From positions 72,001 to 136,000 of the forward strand of contig QCOG01000002.1 of NCBI GenBank assembly GCA_003213015.1: a DNA stretch of 64,000 nucleotides. The letters are read 5' to 3'. A model generated the notes under the pieces. That model did not search any database. It was not told where the DNA came from and worked only from the letters and a program-made list of their open reading frames with translations. Each line of letters begins with the position of its first letter. Positions within the stretch are counted from its first letter, which is position 1. The position numbers and the translations under genes are program-made. Below are positions 24,090 through 34,677 of the stretch, piece by piece. The DNA is from Pelagibacteraceae bacterium AG-430-F16. GTDB lineage: Bacteria > Pseudomonadota > Alphaproteobacteria > Pelagibacterales > Pelagibacteraceae.

Positions 24090-25239
24090 TTATTAATTTT
24101 TTATATTCTGAATAAGTTGAAAAACACATTTTTTCAACATTAAACTTTTTTTGCACGTTTTTTCTACCATTATTTCCCATCACATTAAGTGAAGTATCAT
24201 CCAATCTAAAAACAAAATCTAATTTTTCACTTAAAGAATGATGATCACTAGATCTAAATAATAAACCAGTTTTATTATCAACTATCGTTTCTCTAGATCC
24301 ACCAATATCACTTGCGACTATTGGTTTTTTCATTGATTGTGCTTCAACTGATATTCTGCCAAAAGCTTCTGGTTCAATTGATGCAGAAACGACTACATTT
24401 GACACACTATATGCCACAGGCATTGAAGGTGCATGTTCAAGAAAAATTACCTCATTATTTAATCTAAATCTTTCAATCAGTCTAATTAATTTTTTTTTGT
24501 AAATTTTTCTTCCTTGGTCGGAACCGAGAAGTATAGCTATAAAATTTTTATATCCATATTTTGTTTTAAGTTCATTGAGGGCTTCAATAAAAATTTCTTG
24601 ACCTTTCCACTCAGTAAGTCTTCCTGGCATTAAAATAATTTTTTTATTACCTTCGATATTTAATTTATTTAGAAATTTAATTCTGTCTGACTCTTTAATT
24701 TTATCAGGATCATAATATTCAGTATTAATTCCTCTAAAAATTACTAAAAATTTTTTGATTTTAGATATGTACTCTGAATATTTTTCTTTGATATGGGAAA
24801 AAATAAAGTTTGAGCCTGCTATTACGCAATCTGACTTAAGCATAATTGCATTGTATTTTTTTTTTATTGAATTGTTAAAATTATAAGTCCCATGGAATGT
24901 TGTGACTAATTTACATCTAGTTATTTTAGAGACATAATAACAGGACCACGCTGGCGCTCTGCTTCTTACATGGAGTATGTTAACTTTATAAAATAGAACT
25001 ATAAAAGTTAATATTAATATATTTATCAATATTAGTAATGGATTTTTGCTGTGGACCGGAAGTCTAAATAATTTTACTTTTTTTTTGTCTATATATTTTA
25101 ATAGTTCTCCTCCACTAGTAGCAATAAAAGAGCTGGATTTTTGTTCTTTTAAATAGTGGGCAAGATCGTAACAACCAATTTCAGCTCCACCATAACCAAG
25201 TCTTGGTATTACTTGTAAAACTTTTAATTTAGATGACAT
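24082..25239 (-). CDS. family 4 glycosyltransferase
   Basis: LQVIPRLGYGGAEIGCYDLAHYL, PGRLTEWKGQEIFIEAL, EPEAFGRISVEAQSMKKPIVASDIGGSRETI. Confidence 0.9.
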   Translation of the reverse strand: MSSKLKVLQVIPRLGYGGAEIGCYDLAHYLKEQKSSSFIATSGGELLKYIDKKKVKLFRLPVHSKNPLLILINILILTFIVLFYKVNILHVRSRAPAWSCYYVSKITRCKLVTTFHGTYNFNNSIKKKYNAIMLKSDCVIAGSNFIFSHIKEKYSEYISKIKKFLVIFRGINTEYYDPDKIKESDRIKFLNKLNIEGNKKIILMPGRLTEWKGQEIFIEALNELKTKYGYKNFIAILLGSDQGRKIYKKKLIRLIERFRLNNEVIFLEHAPSMPVAYSVSNVVVSASIEPEAFGRISVEAQSMKKPIVASDIGGSRETIVDNKTGLLFRSSDHHSLSEKLDFVFRLDDTSLNVMGNNGRKNVQKKFNVEKMCFSTYSEYKKLINA

Positions 25240-25275
25240 TTACTTAACTTATAATATCATATTTAAAATTTCAAA

Positions 25276-26022
25276 ATGACTAAATTCAATTATATCTATT
25301 TCAAAAAGGATAAAAAATTACGAGTTTTGAATAGTAAGTTAAATTCTAAACTGACTATAGTGTTTTTACACGGTTTAAAATCTGATATGGAAGGAAGAAA
25401 ACCTCTATTTATAAATAGATATTGTAAGAAAAACAAAATTAACTTCCTGTCTCTTGAATATGCTGGTCATGGTAAGTCATATGGAAAGTTTGAAAATGGA
25501 ACCATTTCTCAATGGAGGAACAACGTCAAATTTGTAATTCGCAAAATAATAAAAAAAGAAAAATTTTTAATAGTTGGCTCAAGTTTAGGTGCTTGGCTCG
25601 GACTTCTGCAATTTCAAGATTTTAAGAAACAAATAATAGGATTTATTGGAATAGGTTCAGCTCCTGAATTTTTGGATAGGTTAATTTGGCAGAAACTGAA
25701 AAATAATGAAAAAAAGCTGTTTCTAAAAAAAAAATTCTACATGCTTAAAAGTGATGGTTATGAATATAAAATTAAATTAGCTTTTCTAAAAGATGGCAGA
25801 AAAAATAAAGTGCTTAATAAAAAAATAAACTCAAAAATCCCTGTTTTTTTAATTCATGGGAAAAAAGATGATGTTGTTCCTTTAAAGTTATCAAGAAAAA
25901 TCTTCAGTATTTTTCCTAAAGCAAAAAAGAAAATTAAGATTATAAGAGGTGGTGACCATAGTTTATCCCGTAAAAAGGATTTAGTTTCACTCGCAAATTT
26001 AATCGATGAGGTTATATATTAA
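25276..26022 (+). CDS. alpha/beta hydrolase
   Basis: FLHGLKSDMEG, GSSLGAWLGLL nucleophile elbow, HGKKDDVVP, GGDHSLS. Confidence 0.85.
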   Translation: MTKFNYIYFKKDKKLRVLNSKLNSKLTIVFLHGLKSDMEGRKPLFINRYCKKNKINFLSLEYAGHGKSYGKFENGTISQWRNNVKFVIRKIIKKEKFLIVGSSLGAWLGLLQFQDFKKQIIGFIGIGSAPEFLDRLIWQKLKNNEKKLFLKKKFYMLKSDGYEYKIKLAFLKDGRKNKVLNKKINSKIPVFLIHGKKDDVVPLKLSRKIFSIFPKAKKKIKIIRGGDHSLSRKKDLVSLANLIDEVIY

Positions 26023-26869
26023 CTTTCAAGCCCTCCTCATAAGTTGGGTAAATCAATTTTAATTTAAATATATCTTTAATTTTTTTATTTGAGACTTTTT
26101 TAGAATCTCTATAAAAATCTTTAAGCATACCTTCCTCTAATTCGTCAAAACTAATAATTTTTGGTAATTTAGAATTAATCAAATTACATGCGTATTTAAC
26201 TACCTCAATATTCGATGCTGGTTTATCATCAGACAAATTATAAATATCGTTATTTAAAGATTTATTCAGTGACAGATATAATGTTTGAGCTATATCTTTG
26301 ACATGTATTCTTGAAAAAAAGTGATTTTTTTTTTCAACAACAAATTTTTGATCATTTCTAAGTCTGGTAATTGCATTGTATCTATCAGAATAGATTCCAG
26401 AAAGTCTAAAAATTTGAACCGGCAATGATTTTTTTGTTCCAATAGATAACCAATCTTTCTCAACATTTAATCTATTTTTTCCTGCAAGCGTTTGTGGATT
26501 TGTTGTGCTGCTCTCATTTACCCATGCTCCATCATGATTACCATAAACACTTGTTGAAGATAAATAAGTCAGCCATTTTAGGTTTGGCAAATTTAAATTA
26601 TTTTTTACAAATCTTTCTATAAATATATCCTTTCCATTTATTGGGGGAACAGATATTAAAATATGATCAGACTCTTGTAATGGATTGATCAAATCTTTAT
26701 CAAAATCATTTTCATTAAATGTGAAATTTAAATATTTTAAATTTTTAAAAGTAAGTTCAGAAGTATTTTTTCTTGATGTTGTTGTTAATATTAAATCAAC
26801 TTTACAATTTAATAGATGGTCCACAAAAGATTGGGCTACTTGTCCAAAACCGAAACAAAATAATTTCAT
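26012..26869 (-). CDS. NAD-dependent epimerase/dehydratase-like protein (YeeZ-type)
   Basis: CFGFGQVAQSF Rossmann start, LSSTSVYGNHDGAWVNESS, QIFRLSGIYS, RIHVKDIAQ. Confidence 0.8.
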   Translation of the reverse strand: MKLFCFGFGQVAQSFVDHLLNCKVDLILTTTSRKNTSELTFKNLKYLNFTFNENDFDKDLINPLQESDHILISVPPINGKDIFIERFVKNNLNLPNLKWLTYLSSTSVYGNHDGAWVNESSTTNPQTLAGKNRLNVEKDWLSIGTKKSLPVQIFRLSGIYSDRYNAITRLRNDQKFVVEKKNHFFSRIHVKDIAQTLYLSLNKSLNNDIYNLSDDKPASNIEVVKYACNLINSKLPKIISFDELEEGMLKDFYRDSKKVSNKKIKDIFKLKLIYPTYEEGLKVNI

Positions 26870-26875
26870 CTTATA

Positions 26876-29800
26876 TTAACTTGCGAAATTAGAGATATTA
26901 TTTGTAATAGGATTTTCAAGTTTGTCGATCATTTCTTTTGGGCAAACTTGAATAAAATTTTGTATCTCTATATCAAAGTTTTCAAGTATTTTTTTGGAAA
27001 CATTTGAATTTGTTTCATGAAAGTGTTCTTCAACAATTTTTTTTAGAAATTCCTGCCAATATTTCGTTTCAACACCTTGCCAAATTACACTTTCAGGATT
27101 AACTCTTTTTTCAAATTCTTTTTCTTTATCATAAATAAAAGCCATACCACCTGTCATACCAGCTGCAAAATTGTCCCCAGTATCTCCTAAAATTACAATA
27201 TTTCCCCCAGTCATATATTCACAACCATTCGAGTCACATCCTTCAACTACAGCCGTAGCTCCAGAATTTCTTACGGCAAATCTTTCACCTGCTTGCCCAG
27301 CTGCAAATAATTTACCTGAAGTTGCTCCGTATAAAACTGTGTTACCAATAATTGTGTTATCATTTGAAATCAAATTACTTTCTTTGCTCAGCTTAATGAC
27401 TATTTTACCTCCTGATAATCCTTTCCCAACATAATCATTAGCATCCCCACTTAAAACTAATTTTAATCCTTTAATACCGAATGCACCAAAAGATTGTCCT
27501 GCAGATCCTTCAAAATTTAGGGTTAGGTAGTCATCGTTTAATTTTGTATTATTATGTTTTTTATATAACTCGTAAGAAATACGTGTACCTACAGCTCTAT
27601 GAGTGTTTTCAATTTGATAGGATTTTTCAATTTTTTCATTTTTATCAATTTTTTTATTTATCTCAGGCCAAATTTTCTGGTCTAAAGTGTCTGGTACAAA
27701 ATTAATTATTTGTTTTTCACAATATCTTTTGTTTTTACCAGGATCAGCTCTTACAAAAAGAGGGTTCAGATCTAAATCATCCAAATTAGGGGATCCTTTG
27801 CTCACTTGCCTTAAGAGATCCGTTCTTCCAATTACTTCGTTTAAAGATTTAAATCCAAGCTCAGACAGAATTTCTCTCACCTCTTGAGCTATAAAAGTGA
27901 ATAGGTTAACCACTTTATCAGGAGTTCCGTTAAACTTTTCTCTCAATTTTTCATCTTGCGTGCAAACACCTACTGGACACGTATTTGAGTGACATTGCCT
28001 TACCATAATACATCCCATTGCGACTAAAGCAGTTGTTGCTACGCCAAATTCTTCCGCTCCCATCATGGCTGCAATGACAACATCCCTGCCAGTTTTAATT
28101 CCACCATCTGTCCTCAATGTAACTGTATGTCTTAAATTATTAAGGGTTAAAACTTGATTTGCCTCAGTCAATCCCATCTCCCAAGGTATACCTACGTATT
28201 TTACACTAGTTTGAGGTGTAGCTCCTGTTCCACCATTATGCCCAGATATTAAAATTATATCGGCTTTTGCCTTTGCAACTCCTGCTGCAATTGTACCAAC
28301 ACCAGAAGATGCAACAAGTTTTACACCAACACGTGCTTTAGGATTTATCTGTTTTAAATCATAAATTAATTGGGCCAAATCCTCAATTGAGTAAATATCA
28401 TGATGAGGAGGGGGCGATATTAAAGTCACCCCAGGAGTAGAATGTCTTAATCTGGCAATTTCTTTTGTGACCTTAAATCCTGGTAACTGTCCACCTTCTC
28501 CTGGTTTAGCGCCTTGTGCAATTTTAATTTCTATCTCGTTACAATTATTTAAATAATTTATTGTAACTCCAAATCTCGCGGATGCTATTTGTTTCACTCT
28601 TGAATTTGCACTATCCCCATTAGATTGAATTTGAAATCTTTTTTCATCTTCACCGCCTTCTCCACTACAAGAAGCTCCCTTAATTCTATTCATTCCAATA
28701 GCTAGTGTTTCGTGAGCTTCCTTTGATAGCGCTCCATGAGACATGCTCCCACTTCCAAAACGTTTTAAAATATTCTCAACTGGTTCCACCTCATCGATAC
28801 TAATTGTGTTTTTTTTCTTGAAATCAATTAGGTCCCTTAAATTTATAGGGGGTAAATCATATATTCCTTTAGAGTATTTTTTATATAATTCATAAGATTT
28901 GTTTGTAACTGCTGATTGAAGCAAATGTATCAGTTTGCCTTGGTATTGGTGTGTCTCACCATTTTTTCTATATCGATAAATTCCTCCTATTGGCAATACA
29001 TTTGTGTCAGATCTAAAAGCCTCCTCATGAATACCTCTAATTTTTTTCTCGATCCCTGTAAGTCCAATACCTGAAATTTTAGAGGTAACACCAGGAAAAA
29101 AATCATTAACAATTGTTCTGCTTAATCCTACAGTTTCAAAATTACATCCTCCTCTGTAAGAACTAATTACAGAAATACCCATTTTTGACATTATTTTTAA
29201 AAGGCCTAAATTTACCGATTTTACATATCTTTCTACACAATCATCATAAATAAACTTTCCAAATAATTTTTTTTCAAATCTTTGGTAAAGACTATCTAAT
29301 GCTAAATAAGGATTAACTGTAGTAGCTCCAACCCCTATAAGAGTTGCAAAAGAGTGGGTATCTAGCGCTTCACCAGTTTGGGCATTAATTGAAACATAAC
29401 CCCTTAACTTTAATTTAATAAGATGAGTATGAACAGCGCCAATACATAGAAGCATAGGAATTGGGTACTTCTCTTTAGAAATTTCTTTATCACTTAAAAT
29501 AAGTTGCGTTACACCTTGTCTTACTAAAACTTCAGCCTCTTTTTTTAATCTTTCAAGTGAAGACTCTATATTTTCCTCATTTGTAAAAGTACAATCTAAA
29601 ACATGATTATTCTTATCAAAAAAAGAAACAAATTTTTCAAACTGTTTGTTTGATAGAATTGGACTATTTAGTACGTAGATATTTTCTTCAGTAAGGTTAT
29701 TAAAATCTAAAATATTACCAAGATTTCCAAACCTTGTTTTTAAACTCATAACTTTATTTTCCCTTAGCGAGTCGATTGGCGGGTTTGTTACCTGGCTAAA

Positions 29801-31402
29801 ATTCTGTCTAAAAAAGTGATACAAGGGTCTGTATTTATTAGACAAAACTGCTAGGGGTGTATCATCACCCATAGATCCAGTCGCTTCTTTTGCATCCTCT
29901 GCCATTGGGTGCAGTATTAATTCAAGGTCCTCTAAACTGTATCCGAAACAATGTTGAAGTTTTCTTAATTGATCACCTTTAAATATATTTGTCTCATTTT
30001 TGATTGGGAATTTTTTATCTAAATCAATAATCTGGTTATTAAAATGTTTATACTCTTTTGCTAGGTAGTTTTTTATCTCTTTATTCTTAAATATTTTTCC
30101 TTTTTCTATTCTTACACCTAAAATTTCACCAGGACCTAATCTTCCTTTTGAAACTATTTTTTTTTCATTAAGTTCAATCATTCCAGTTTCTGATCCAGCA
30201 AAAAGTAAATTATCTTTTGTGATTGTGTATCTCATAGGTCTAAGACCATTTCTGTCTGTTGCAACTATCACCCATTCATTATCTGTGGCAGCAATAGCAG
30301 CGGGACCATCCCATGGTTCCATGGTGCTGTTCAGAAAGTTAAATAATTTTTGATGTTCAGCTGGTAGTACTTTACTTTTTTTAGACCATGCATCTGGTAT
30401 TAACATTAGTTTTGCTAAAGGCGCAGGTTGACCAGAAATATTAAGTAACTCAAAAACATTATCTAATGATGCTGAATCAGAATTTCCGCTTGGAATCACT
30501 GGCTTTAAGTTCTCCATATCTTCAAAAACTGGGTTGAACATTTCTTCTTCATGAACCTTCATCCAATTAACGTTTCCTTTTAGGGTATTTATTTCTCCAT
30601 TATGCGCTAAAGCTCTGAATGGCTGTGCCAGATCCCAGCTTGGTGCGGTATTTGTCGAAAATCTCTGATGAAAAATTGCATATCTTGATACAAATCTTGG
30701 ATCTTTAAGATCTAAATAAAAATCAGACAAGGACTCAGCAAGGAACATTCCTTTGTAAATGATTGATTTAGAGCTAAAGGAACAAATGTAAAATTCATTA
30801 AGGTTTTCATGAAGTATTTTTTTTTCAATCTTTCTTCTAGCTTCATAAAGTTTTATCTCTAGTGACTTACCCTTTTCATTTTTATCATTATATTTAAACA
30901 AGACTTGTGTAATTTCTGGTCTATTTAAATCTGCCTTTTCTCCTAGAACAGAAGGGTTAACAGGTACCTGTCTCCATCCATAGATGTTAAAATTACTTTT
31001 TGTTAACTCACTTTCAACAATAGTTCTGCAAGCTTCTTGAGCGCCATAATTATTTCTTGGAAGAAACAACATTCCCACACAAACTTCTGAGTTATCATGC
31101 TTATGACCTGTAGCTTCAATTTTTTCGATAAAAAAATCTGAAGGAATTTCTATATGGATACCAGCACCATCACCTGTTTTTCCATCAGCATCAATTGCTC
31201 CTCGATGCCAAACAGCTTTTAATGCTTCAATTCCGTATTCAACAACTTGTCTTGATTTTTTTCCATCTGTAGATGATACCAAACCAACTCCACAAGCATC
31301 ATGTTCCATATTTTCGCTGTAAACATGATTTGATTTTAATAATTCTAAGTTTTCTTTTCTTCTTAATTTTTCTAACTTTAGATTTATTTTTTTCTTACTC
31401 AC
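26876..31402 (-). CDS. gltB: glutamate synthase large subunit
   Basis: 1508 aa; class II amidotransferase N-terminus DACGVGLV, FGSGSMSHGALS, Fe-S CIMVRQCHSNTCPVGVCTQ, GXGXG repeats at the C-terminus. Confidence 0.97.
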   Translation of the reverse strand: MSKKKINLKLEKLRRKENLELLKSNHVYSENMEHDACGVGLVSSTDGKKSRQVVEYGIEALKAVWHRGAIDADGKTGDGAGIHIEIPSDFFIEKIEATGHKHDNSEVCVGMLFLPRNNYGAQEACRTIVESELTKSNFNIYGWRQVPVNPSVLGEKADLNRPEITQVLFKYNDKNEKGKSLEIKLYEARRKIEKKILHENLNEFYICSFSSKSIIYKGMFLAESLSDFYLDLKDPRFVSRYAIFHQRFSTNTAPSWDLAQPFRALAHNGEINTLKGNVNWMKVHEEEMFNPVFEDMENLKPVIPSGNSDSASLDNVFELLNISGQPAPLAKLMLIPDAWSKKSKVLPAEHQKLFNFLNSTMEPWDGPAAIAATDNEWVIVATDRNGLRPMRYTITKDNLLFAGSETGMIELNEKKIVSKGRLGPGEILGVRIEKGKIFKNKEIKNYLAKEYKHFNNQIIDLDKKFPIKNETNIFKGDQLRKLQHCFGYSLEDLELILHPMAEDAKEATGSMGDDTPLAVLSNKYRPLYHFFRQNFSQVTNPPIDSLRENKVMSLKTRFGNLGNILDFNNLTEENIYVLNSPILSNKQFEKFVSFFDKNNHVLDCTFTNEENIESSLERLKKEAEVLVRQGVTQLILSDKEISKEKYPIPMLLCIGAVHTHLIKLKLRGYVSINAQTGEALDTHSFATLIGVGATTVNPYLALDSLYQRFEKKLFGKFIYDDCVERYVKSVNLGLLKIMSKMGISVISSYRGGCNFETVGLSRTIVNDFFPGVTSKISGIGLTGIEKKIRGIHEEAFRSDTNVLPIGGIYRYRKNGETHQYQGKLIHLLQSAVTNKSYELYKKYSKGIYDLPPINLRDLIDFKKKNTISIDEVEPVENILKRFGSGSMSHGALSKEAHETLAIGMNRIKGASCSGEGGEDEKRFQIQSNGDSANSRVKQIASARFGVTINYLNNCNEIEIKIAQGAKPGEGGQLPGFKVTKEIARLRHSTPGVTLISPPPHHDIYSIEDLAQLIYDLKQINPKARVGVKLVASSGVGTIAAGVAKAKADIILISGHNGGTGATPQTSVKYVGIPWEMGLTEANQVLTLNNLRHTVTLRTDGGIKTGRDVVIAAMMGAEEFGVATTALVAMGCIMVRQCHSNTCPVGVCTQDEKLREKFNGTPDKVVNLFTFIAQEVREILSELGFKSLNEVIGRTDLLRQVSKGSPNLDDLDLNPLFVRADPGKNKRYCEKQIINFVPDTLDQKIWPEINKKIDKNEKIEKSYQIENTHRAVGTRISYELYKKHNNTKLNDDYLTLNFEGSAGQSFGAFGIKGLKLVLSGDANDYVGKGLSGGKIVIKLSKESNLISNDNTIIGNTVLYGATSGKLFAAGQAGERFAVRNSGATAVVEGCDSNGCEYMTGGNIVILGDTGDNFAAGMTGGMAFIYDKEKEFEKRVNPESVIWQGVETKYWQEFLKKIVEEHFHETNSNVSKKILENFDIEIQNFIQVCPKEMIDKLENPITNNISNFAS

Positions 31403-31404
31403 AG

Positions 31405-32844
31405 TTAGGCTACCTTTCTCTTTGAGTCCTTTAAATCTTTCAAATATTTATGAATACTTTCTGCAACATCTCTTCCATCTTTTATAGCCCAAACAACCAA
31501 AGAAGCTCCACGAACTATATCGCCAGCAGCAAATACACCTTTTACACTTGTCTCCATAGTATCAAAATCAATTTTTATTGTACCCCATCTTGAAACTTGT
31601 AATTTGTTTTCACCAAATAAAACTGGTAAATCTTCCGGGTCGAAGCCTAATGATTTAATAACCATGTCAGCTTTCAATTCGAAATCAGAATTTTCTTGAA
31701 TGATAGGTTTTCTTCTTCCACTTTCATCAGGATCTCCAAGTTTTATTTTATCTACAGAAACTTTTTCTATTTTGTTTTTACCTAAAAACATTTTTGGACT
31801 AGATAACCAAACAAATTCAACACCTTCTTCCTCTGCGTTTGCAACTTCTCTTGATGAACCAGGCATGTTTTCTTTATCTCTTCTGTATAAACATTTCACC
31901 GACTTAGCTTTCTGTCTTACGGCAGTTCTTACACAGTCCATTGCGGTATCACCACCTCCGATTACAATTACATCTTTATTTTTTGCATCTAGAGATCCAT
32001 TATCAAAGTTTTCAACCTTATCTCCAAGACCCTTTTTATTTGATGCGGTCAAAAATTCCATAGCAGGGTAAATGTTGTTCAAATCGCTTCCTTCAATTTC
32101 AATTTCTCTTGGTTTATAAACCCCAGTAGAAATTAAAATTGCGTCATGCCTTTCTCTCAATTCGTTTAATGATGCATCTTTTCCAACTTCAAAATTTAAA
32201 ACAAACTTAATACCACCATCTTGTAAAAGCTTTGTTCTTCTCTCGACAACATGTTTTTCCAATTTAAAATTTGGTATTCCGTATATTAATAATCCACCAG
32301 CTCTATCATATCTATCGTAGATAGTTATTTGGTAACCTTTTTTTCTGAGTTGCTCGGCGCAAGCCATACCTGCGGGTCCAGATCCAATGATTCCTATACT
32401 TTGAGTTAATTCCCTCTCAACTTTGATTGGCTTTACCCAACCCTTATCCCAAGCATTGTCGGTTATAAATTTCTCAACAGATCCTATCGTTACCGTGCCA
32501 TGACCAGACTGTTCGATAACACAATTCCCTTCACACAATCTATCTTGCGGACAAATTCTTCCGCAGACTTCTGGCATATTATTTGTACTTTGAGATAAAT
32601 TGTAAGCCTCTTCTAATCTTCCCTCCGCTGTAAGTTTTAACCAATCTGGAATATTGTTACTTAAAGGACAGTGAACTTGGCAAAAAGGAACACCGCATTG
32701 TGAGCATCTGCTTGATTGTTCTTTCGCACCTTCATGAATGAACTCTTTATATATCTCATTAAAATCTTCTTTTCTGGAATCGGTTTTCCTTTTAGGTGGG
32801 TTCTGTTGACCTATTTCCACAAATTTGAGCATTTTTTCAGACAT
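31405..32844 (-). CDS. gltD: glutamate synthase small subunit
   Basis: EQSSRCSQCGVPFCQVHCPLSNNIPDW, GSGPAGMACAEQLRKKGYQITIYDRYDRAGGLLIYGIPNFKLEK, GGGDTAMDCVRTA. Confidence 0.96.
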   Translation of the reverse strand: MSEKMLKFVEIGQQNPPKRKTDSRKEDFNEIYKEFIHEGAKEQSSRCSQCGVPFCQVHCPLSNNIPDWLKLTAEGRLEEAYNLSQSTNNMPEVCGRICPQDRLCEGNCVIEQSGHGTVTIGSVEKFITDNAWDKGWVKPIKVERELTQSIGIIGSGPAGMACAEQLRKKGYQITIYDRYDRAGGLLIYGIPNFKLEKHVVERRTKLLQDGGIKFVLNFEVGKDASLNELRERHDAILISTGVYKPREIEIEGSDLNNIYPAMEFLTASNKKGLGDKVENFDNGSLDAKNKDVIVIGGGDTAMDCVRTAVRQKAKSVKCLYRRDKENMPGSSREVANAEEEGVEFVWLSSPKMFLGKNKIEKVSVDKIKLGDPDESGRRKPIIQENSDFELKADMVIKSLGFDPEDLPVLFGENKLQVSRWGTIKIDFDTMETSVKGVFAAGDIVRGASLVVWAIKDGRDVAESIHKYLKDLKDSKRKVA

Positions 32845-33022
32845 AGTGTGGTGGCTTATATATTATTAGACTGTTGAATAAAACGAAAAATAGGACAGTT
32901 ATTATTACCTATATTTTAAAAAATTCACTGTTTTTGCTTGTTTTTTCCTGTTTTGCATACCTCATATGCATTCATGTTATTGCTTTAATTTACCCCTAAT
33001 TAGTTTAGTTAAATAATTAATA

Positions 33023-33787
33023 ATGGCGGAATTCATCGAAATTATAATTTTATCTGCAATACAAGGGATATCTGAATTTATTCCTGTCAGTTCATCTGCT
33101 CACTTATACTTAATGTCTGAATTACAAAATTTTGAGATAAAGTCTCTTTTGACTGATGTTTCTCTTCATCTAGGATCACTATTAGCAATACTATTTTATT
33201 TTAGAGATGATTTTTTAAAATTATTCAAAGATCAAAAATTACTTAAATTATTAATTTTTGGATCTCTACCTCTAATTATAGTTGGTTTCGTTGTATTCAA
33301 AACTGGCTTAATTAATTATTTTAGAAACTTTGAAATAATAGCGTGGACCACCATAATTTTCGCAATCTTTTTATATTTTGCTGATAAATTTTCTGTAAGA
33401 AAAAAAATAGATTCAGATTTAAATTTAAGATTGATACTTGCTATTGGAATTTTTCAGGTGCTTGCATTAATTCCAGGGGTGAGTAGAGCTGGGATTGTTA
33501 TTACTGCTGGTAGATTGCTCAACTTTGACCGATACGACTCAGCCAAAATTTCATTTTTTTTATCTGTACCGGCAATCGCCGGCGCAAGCTTTTTAAACTT
33601 AAAAGAATTAACTCTTTCTAATATTGAGCTAAATTTTATAGTTATACTTGCAGTCATCTGCTCTTTTATTTTTTCATATGTTACAATTAAATATTTTTTA
33701 ATTTTTGTTAAAAAATTTAGTATGAATTTTTTTGTAATTTATAGAATTTGCTTAGGATTAGTCTTATTTTGGTTTATCTATACTTAG
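33023..33787 (+). CDS. uppP: undecaprenyl-diphosphatase
   Basis: AIQGISEFIPVSSSAHLYL and LIPGVSRAGIVITAGRLLNFDRYDSAKISFFLSVPA. Confidence 0.95.
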   Translation: MAEFIEIIILSAIQGISEFIPVSSSAHLYLMSELQNFEIKSLLTDVSLHLGSLLAILFYFRDDFLKLFKDQKLLKLLIFGSLPLIIVGFVVFKTGLINYFRNFEIIAWTTIIFAIFLYFADKFSVRKKIDSDLNLRLILAIGIFQVLALIPGVSRAGIVITAGRLLNFDRYDSAKISFFLSVPAIAGASFLNLKELTLSNIELNFIVILAVICSFIFSYVTIKYFLIFVKKFSMNFFVIYRICLGLVLFWFIYT

Positions 33788-34669
33788 CCGCTTTAATTCT
33801 GGCATCAATTGTGAAAGTAAAACTCCGCCAAGAATAAATAAACATCCTAAAATATTATCTATGTTCAAAATTTGATTTAATATAATCCAAGCTGCTATTG
33901 TTGCAAAAACACCCTCTAATGAATAAATTATTGCTGCTGGTGCGGGACTAATGTTTTTTTGTGCATAAATTTGTAAAACAAAGGCAAATCCACCAGATAA
34001 TACGCCCGCATAAAGAATTTCATATGTCTCCGATAAAATATTTGAAATTGTAAAAGTCTCATAAACTAATCCAATAAAGATTGATAAAATTGATACTATT
34101 AAGGTTTGAATAAGGCCGACTGTGACTGGTAAATCAAATTTTTCTACCAGTTGACCGATAAAAATAATGTGTAAACTCCAAAACAAAGCACATATCAATA
34201 CTAATATGTCTCCTTTTCTGACTGATGCGTCGTAAAAATTTGTTAGCAGATATCCTCCTACTACACACAACAAAACAGACGGCCAAACACTCCAATGAAC
34301 TTTTTTTCGATAAAGGATATAAAGAACAAATGGTACTAAAGGTACATAAAAAATTGTAAAGAAAGCTGCATTAGCTACATCAGTGTAGAGGAGCGCAACT
34401 TGTTGTAATGCAGAGGCTAAGAATAAAAATATACCTATAGAGATTGAGAGATACAGAAAATTTCTTCTATCTTTATTAAATTCATTAAAAAATTTATTTT
34501 TTTCAATTATTAAAAAAAAAGGAACTAGCGCAAGGAAACCAACTAAAAATCTCACCCCATTAAATGTGAAAGGCCCAATTTCATCCATCCCAGTGTCTTG
34601 TGCAATAAACGTGGTACCCCAGATTAAACAACAAACAAATGCACTTATAAGTGATAGTCTTTTTGACAT
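33764..34669 (-). CDS. EamA/DMT-family transporter
   Basis: About 10 hydrophobic segments; N-terminal LICCLIWGTTFI-like motif, GPFTFNGVRFLVG, AAIIYSLEGVFATIAAWIILNQ. Confidence 0.88.
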   Translation of the reverse strand: MSKRLSLISAFVCCLIWGTTFIAQDTGMDEIGPFTFNGVRFLVGFLALVPFFLIIEKNKFFNEFNKDRRNFLYLSISIGIFLFLASALQQVALLYTDVANAAFFTIFYVPLVPFVLYILYRKKVHWSVWPSVLLCVVGGYLLTNFYDASVRKGDILVLICALFWSLHIIFIGQLVEKFDLPVTVGLIQTLIVSILSIFIGLVYETFTISNILSETYEILYAGVLSGGFAFVLQIYAQKNISPAPAAIIYSLEGVFATIAAWIILNQILNIDNILGCLFILGGVLLSQLMPELKRLSIDKPK

Positions 34670-34677
34670 TTAGTTAA

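Noticed and set aside
31700-32071. 123-aa plus ORF within gltD
   Set aside because: Antisense to conserved GltD motifs; no independent support.
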